NCBI GenBank assembly: GCA_049509675.1 | Contig: JBEKZQ010000372.1 | Location: 1 to 9,657, forward strand | Source of the DNA: JBEKZQ01 sp049509675 | GTDB lineage: Bacteria > Planctomycetota > Planctomycetia > Pirellulales > Thermoguttaceae | Length of the DNA: 9,657 nt | Direction: 5' to 3' | In this document: positions 7,628 to 9,657 of the stretch, in pieces | Numbering within the stretch: the first letter of the stretch is position 1 | Layout: the number at the start of each line of letters is the position of its first letter | Translations under genes and position numbers: made by a program | The notes under the pieces: generated by a model | What the model saw: only the letters and a program-made list of their open reading frames with translations | Database searches by the model: none | What the model was told of the DNA's origin: nothing

Positions 7628-7658
7628 TCAGGACCGTTAATAATTAACCCCATTCTGA
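7628..7658. repeat. AT-rich palindrome upstream of the promoter
   Basis: The core GTTAAT-A-ATTAAC (7636-7648) is a perfect inverted repeat with a one-base centre. TCAG (7628-7631) and CTGA (7655-7658) extend it, nearly in symmetry. It lies about 20 bp upstream of the putative -35 box, where an activator could bind. It could equally be a dispersed repeat unrelated to regulation. Confidence 0.45.
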
Positions 7659-7720
7659 CTGGTGGCATGGCATAATCCTTGCATCGAATGAGCGATGATC
7701 TGGTCCGGCGGGGGCGCGAC

Positions 7721-7738
7721 GGTCGTCGACGACCAACC
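7721..7738. repeat. Palindrome GGTCGTCGACGACC sharing a 12-mer with the REP-like element
   Basis: Positions 7721-7734 form a perfect 14-bp palindrome. The 12-mer CGACGACCAACC at 7727-7738 recurs exactly at 7876-7887 inside the element at 7829-7927, which suggests that the two belong to one compound repeat region. From about 7659 to 7829 I see no gene. Confidence 0.5.
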
Positions 7739-7793
7739 GTAGATCAGCAGCGTGGCCGCCGGTTCCCACGTGCCGCTTCGGCCATGTGGCGAA

Positions 7794-8264
7794 CTACAGG
7801 AAGATTTGGCACAATCGAAGGATTGACAGGGGACAGGCACCTTTTGTGCGACGACCATGCAAGCATGGTGCCCGCCGACGACCAACCTGCGGTCGGTGCC
7901 CGGTTCCGGCAAAGGGTGCCTGTCCCCTTCTCCCGCTTTCACCAAGGGATTCCAAGACGATGCCACGCTCCTCCGCCCTCTCGTTCGTTCTGACTTTGCT
8001 ATCGGCGGCCAACTGCCTCGCCCAACAGCTTGTGGTGACGCCGGAGATGGCCAAGTTCGCCGCCTCGGGCTTCAAACGGGTCGACGGAGCATCGCACCGG
8101 CTGCGAATGGACCGTTGCGAACCGTGCGAGTTCCGCGGTTTTTTCTTCAGGCGGACGCGGACGACATCCAGGTAGGGCACGATCTGCCGCGGAACGTGAG
8201 ACGCCAGCGATTGATTGGTTTCCCGTGTTACATGCCGGACTCGACTTTCGACTCGTGTAGTCAT
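7794..8264 (-). CDS. Doubtful minus-strand ORF with a strong Shine-Dalgarno sequence, family not recognised
   Basis: The start at 8264 is preceded by GGAGGTGAT directly abutting the ATG, an excellent anti-16S match at rather short spacing. The first ~58 residues (MTTRVESRVRHVTRETNQS, then HVPRQIVPYLDVVRVRLKKK) have a plausible, basic composition. Beyond about 8085 the frame is antisense to the plus-strand signal-peptide ORF and to the REP-like element, so that part is probably not coding. A gene start joined at ~8085 to unrelated DNA would explain both half-ORFs. Chance is also possible, because the frame is short and I recognise no domain. Confidence 0.25.
   Translation of the reverse strand: MTTRVESRVRHVTRETNQSLASHVPRQIVPYLDVVRVRLKKKPRNSHGSQRSIRSRCDAPSTRLKPEAANLAISGVTTSCWARQLAADSKVRTNERAEERGIVLESLGESGRRGQAPFAGTGHRPQVGRRRAPCLHGRRTKGACPLSILRLCQIFL
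7829..7927. repeat. REP-like compound palindromic element
   Basis: The outer arms are a perfect 13-bp inverted repeat, GGGGACAGGCACC at 7829-7841 and GGTGCCTGTCCCC at 7915-7927. Between them lie two tandem ~27-bp units (7849-7875 and 7876-7903), each starting CGACGACCA and ending GGTGCCCG. Each can fold: ACCATGC-AA-GCATGGT (7854-7869) and ACCAACC-TGC-GGTCGGT (7881-7897, one mismatch). The GGGGACAGGCACC end is familiar to me as a dispersed intergenic motif in many bacteria, of the kind moved by RAYT (TnpA-REP) transposases. No transposase is present here. Confidence 0.7.
7960..8175 (+). pseudogene. Short plus-strand ORF with a signal peptide, likely a truncated gene start
   Basis: From the ATG at 7960 the first residues, MPRSSALSFVLTLLSAANCLA, look like a Sec signal peptide: a basic start, a hydrophobic core and an A-x-C/A-type end. 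QQLVVTPEMAKFAASGFKRV follows, which looks like a real mature N-terminus. After about residue 42 (near 8085) the sequence turns Arg/Cys-rich and stops at 8175, so it probably lost its coding partner there. The ribosome site is weak (AAGGG, about 10 nt upstream). The longer frame from 7786 includes the REP-like element and is not the start. I do not recognise the family. Confidence 0.35.
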
Positions 8265-8266
8265 AT

Positions 8267-8313
8267 CACCTCCGAAAATCCGGGGCCGACCCTCGTCGGT
8301 CGTGCCGGAGGTG
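8267..8313 (-). promoter_or_regulatory. Hairpin that could mask the ribosome binding site of the ORF starting at 8264
   Basis: CACCTCCG (8267-8274) and CGGAGGTG (8306-8313) are a perfect 8-bp inverted repeat. Inside it CCGAC-CCTC-GTCGG (8286-8299) forms a second hairpin. On the minus strand the second arm of the outer stem is the GGAGGTG ribosome site itself, so folding would occlude it. This may be translational control, or simply the end of a palindromic mobile repeat. Confidence 0.45.
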
Positions 8314-8340
8314 AAGCACGCGACGCGACGAGGGGCGTAA

Positions 8341-8357
8341 GTGGGTAGCTACCCCAC
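8341..8357. repeat. Palindrome GTGGGTAGCTACCCCAC in a gene-free stretch
   Basis: GGGTAGCTACCC (8343-8354) is a perfect 12-bp palindrome, extended on both sides with one bulged base. No T run follows on either strand, so it is not an intrinsic terminator. It lies in the ~310-bp stretch 8314-8624, where I see no supportable gene, only this palindrome and the terminator at 8463-8495. Confidence 0.4.
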
Positions 8358-8462
8358 GACCCTTGATAACACACAGTAAGCGATCCAACGCGACAGAAAG
8401 CAAGTCCAGTTGATGGCACAGTAGGAGGCGGTCCGGCTCTTACGTGGGCGGTGGCTTGCGGC

Positions 8463-8495
8463 AAAAAACAACCAGACAGAAGGGTCGGCTGGCTG
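8463..8495 (-). terminator. Probable Rho-independent terminator downstream of the sulfatase gene
   Basis: On the minus strand CAGCCAG (8495-8489) pairs with CTGGTTG (8475-8469), a 7-bp stem with one G-U pair. The loop is 13 nt, and six T residues (8468-8463) follow immediately. It lies about 130 nt after the sulfatase stop at 8625. The stem is modest, so this is a candidate. Confidence 0.45.
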
Positions 8496-8624
8496 GCGAC
8501 AAGAGGTATCTGTCGGCCAGCAAGAGGTTGGCGGCGGCGTCGCCGAACAAGGCAATCCAAGTTTTTCGACTTTTCGCCGAGGGCGTGCTGAATGCCGACC
8601 AGCAACCGGCGCAAGAACGAGACA

Positions 8625-9657
8625 TTATTTCCGAGGCTGGAAGATTTGGGCAGACGGCACGCGAAGTTTGCCTTGGGGATAGGGCTTGATGTGCGCCCGC
8701 TGGGCCCAGGCCTCCCATTTCGCGGCCAGTTCGCCAGCGAGCTGCGGCTTGACGGCGGCCAGGTCGTGCAGCTCCGTGCGGTCGGCCTTCAGATCGTAAA
8801 GCTCCCACGGCCCATTGCGGCCAAGGCGGACCAGCTTCCAGTCACCCACGCGGATGGCCGCGTTGCCTTCGTGCTCCCAGTAGATCGCGTCCCGAGGAAT
8901 TGGTTTGTCGTCCAGGGCGGGCAAAAGGCTCTTGCCTTCCATCGGCAGGATCGGCTGGCCGTGAAAGGTCGCGGGATAGCTTGCGCCGGCAACGTCCACG
9001 CAGGTCGCCATGATGTCGACCACGTGCCCAGGCTGTTTTCGCAGCTCGCCGGGGGTTTTCACGCGCTGCGGCCAGTGCATGATCAGCGGCGTGGCAATGC
9101 CGCCCTCATGGTTGAAATGTTTGTAGCGGCGCAGCGGCGTATTGGAAAGTGTCGCCCACGATTGCCCCTCAAATACGGTTGATTTGCTAGCGCCGGGCGG
9201 GTTGCCTTTCAGCACGCCGTTGGGGCCGCTCTCGTAGTTGGCCCCGTTGTCGGAAAGAAACAGGGCCAGAGTGTTGTCTAGCAGCTTGCGCTGGCGGAGG
9301 GCTTCCACAAAACGACCGACCGAGCGGTCCATGTGCGCCACGACAGCCGCGTAGATGGCCATGATGTGGTCGAAGCGATCTTGCTCGGCCGCCGTGAGAT
9401 GGTCCCAAGCCTCGACCTCCGGCGGGCGCGGCGAGATCGCCCACGCCGCATCCACCACGCCCAATTGGCATTGCCTGGCATAACGGTGTCGGCGCAGCTC
9501 GTCCCAGCCAATCTTGTACTTGCCACGGAATTTCGCAATCTCGTCCTGCGGTGCCATGAGCGACTTGAACCGACGAGAATTCCTGGGAACGACGGCGGCG
9601 GCGGGCGGAATGATGTTGGCCACGGGATTGGCGGCAGGCGCGGCGATGGGCGCCGCC
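8625..9657 (-). CDS. Arylsulfatase (sulfatase family S1), C-terminal half; 5' end outside window
   Basis: It hydrolyses sulfate esters, here probably on polysaccharides. Numbered from the GTG at 9623, family homology runs from LMAPQDEIAKFRGKYKIGW (~22-40) to the end. Visible signatures are NTLALFLSDNG (117-127), whose Asp125-Asn126 match the metal-binding pair; SNTPLRRYKHFNHEGGIATP (160-179), whose Lys168 matches the sulfate-contacting lysine; HVVDIMATCVDVAG; YWEHEGNAAIRVGDWKLV; and WELYDLKADRTELHDLA. The nucleophile motif C-x-P-S/A-R would lie upstream, outside the window. The frame stays open to the edge, so 9623 is not necessarily the start. Upstream of residue 22 the sequence is Ala/Pro-rich (PVANIIPPAAAVVPRNSRRF) and lacks the 'YTAPHWP' strand that precedes this point in the family. 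Export is expected for the family but no signal peptide is in view. The stop is TAA at 8625. Confidence 0.85.
   Translation of the reverse strand, partial: AAPIAAPAANPVANIIPPAAAVVPRNSRRFKSLMAPQDEIAKFRGKYKIGWDELRRHRYARQCQLGVVDAAWAISPRPPEVEAWDHLTAAEQDRFDHIMAIYAAVVAHMDRSVGRFVEALRQRKLLDNTLALFLSDNGANYESGPNGVLKGNPPGASKSTVFEGQSWATLSNTPLRRYKHFNHEGGIATPLIMHWPQRVKTPGELRKQPGHVVDIMATCVDVAGASYPATFHGQPILPMEGKSLLPALDDKPIPRDAIYWEHEGNAAIRVGDWKLVRLGRNGPWELYDLKADRTELHDLAAVKPQLAGELAAKWEAWAQRAHIKPYPQGKLRVPSAQIFQPRK

Noticed and set aside
7829..7927. CRISPR array or tRNA/rRNA gene in the repeat-rich intergenic region
   Set aside because: There are only two adjacent imperfect units with no spacers between them, and no cloverleaf or conserved RNA core is visible.
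7637..7966. Minus-strand frame of 109 codons upstream of the giant gene
   Set aside because: It reads straight through the REP-like element and the palindromes, so it is repeat-derived and not a likely gene.
8120..8144. Possible plus-strand terminator (AACCG/CGGTT stem followed by T residues)
   Set aside because: The stem is only 5 bp with an 11-nt loop, and the T run overlaps the stem; too weak to call.
8261..8614. Minus-strand frame of 117 codons between the sulfatase and the 8264 ORF
   Set aside because: It has no ribosome site or domain I recognise, it spans the probable terminator and the 8341-8357 palindrome, and its composition is uneven. It might be a decayed mobile-element fragment but I cannot support that.

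Overview
The window looks like chromosomal DNA of a planctomycete, probably near the Pirellulales. The signs are high GC, a very large secreted protein built from lamin-tail, CotH, DNRLRE, PA14 and beta-helix modules behind a basic N-terminus with a planctomycete-style 'LE-R-L' motif, and a neighbouring arylsulfatase. Every gene that can be supported with confidence lies on the minus strand.

Positions 1-7417 (minus) hold one giant gene, read right to left, whose 3' end lies beyond the left edge. It is split by a frameshift at about 3300-3304, inside a DNRLRE domain. Upstream of the shift, from the ATG at 7417, it encodes an N-terminal sorting motif, two lamin-tail domains (the second interrupted by three copies of a ~70-residue repeat), an Ig-like domain, a CotH kinase-like domain and the first half of the DNRLRE domain. 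Downstream, a frame open from 3300 to position 1 with no stop encodes the rest of DNRLRE, a PA14-like lectin domain, a jelly-roll domain, Ig-like modules and a right-handed beta-helix. With the frame repaired the product exceeds 2,470 residues. A Shine-Dalgarno sequence (7425-7430) and a promoter with a perfect TATAAT (7588-7593) precede it.

Positions 7600-8624 are about 1 kb with no convincing intact gene. They hold an AT-rich palindrome, a compound REP-like palindromic element with GGGGACAGGCACC inverted ends, a short plus-strand signal-peptide ORF that looks truncated, a minus-strand ORF with a strong ribosome binding site that a hairpin could mask, and a probable terminator for the sulfatase. 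This looks like a graveyard of rearranged fragments between two minus-strand genes.

Positions 8625-9657 (minus) hold the C-terminal half of an arylsulfatase. Family homology starts abruptly at 'LMAPQDEIAKF'. The sequence upstream is Ala/Pro-rich and lacks the expected His-containing strand, so the gene may be broken or recombined just inside the right edge.

Functionally, the large protein is probably exported and surface-bound or extracellular. The sulfatase would desulfate polysaccharides, a common planctomycete lifestyle trait. The window does not show the two working together.
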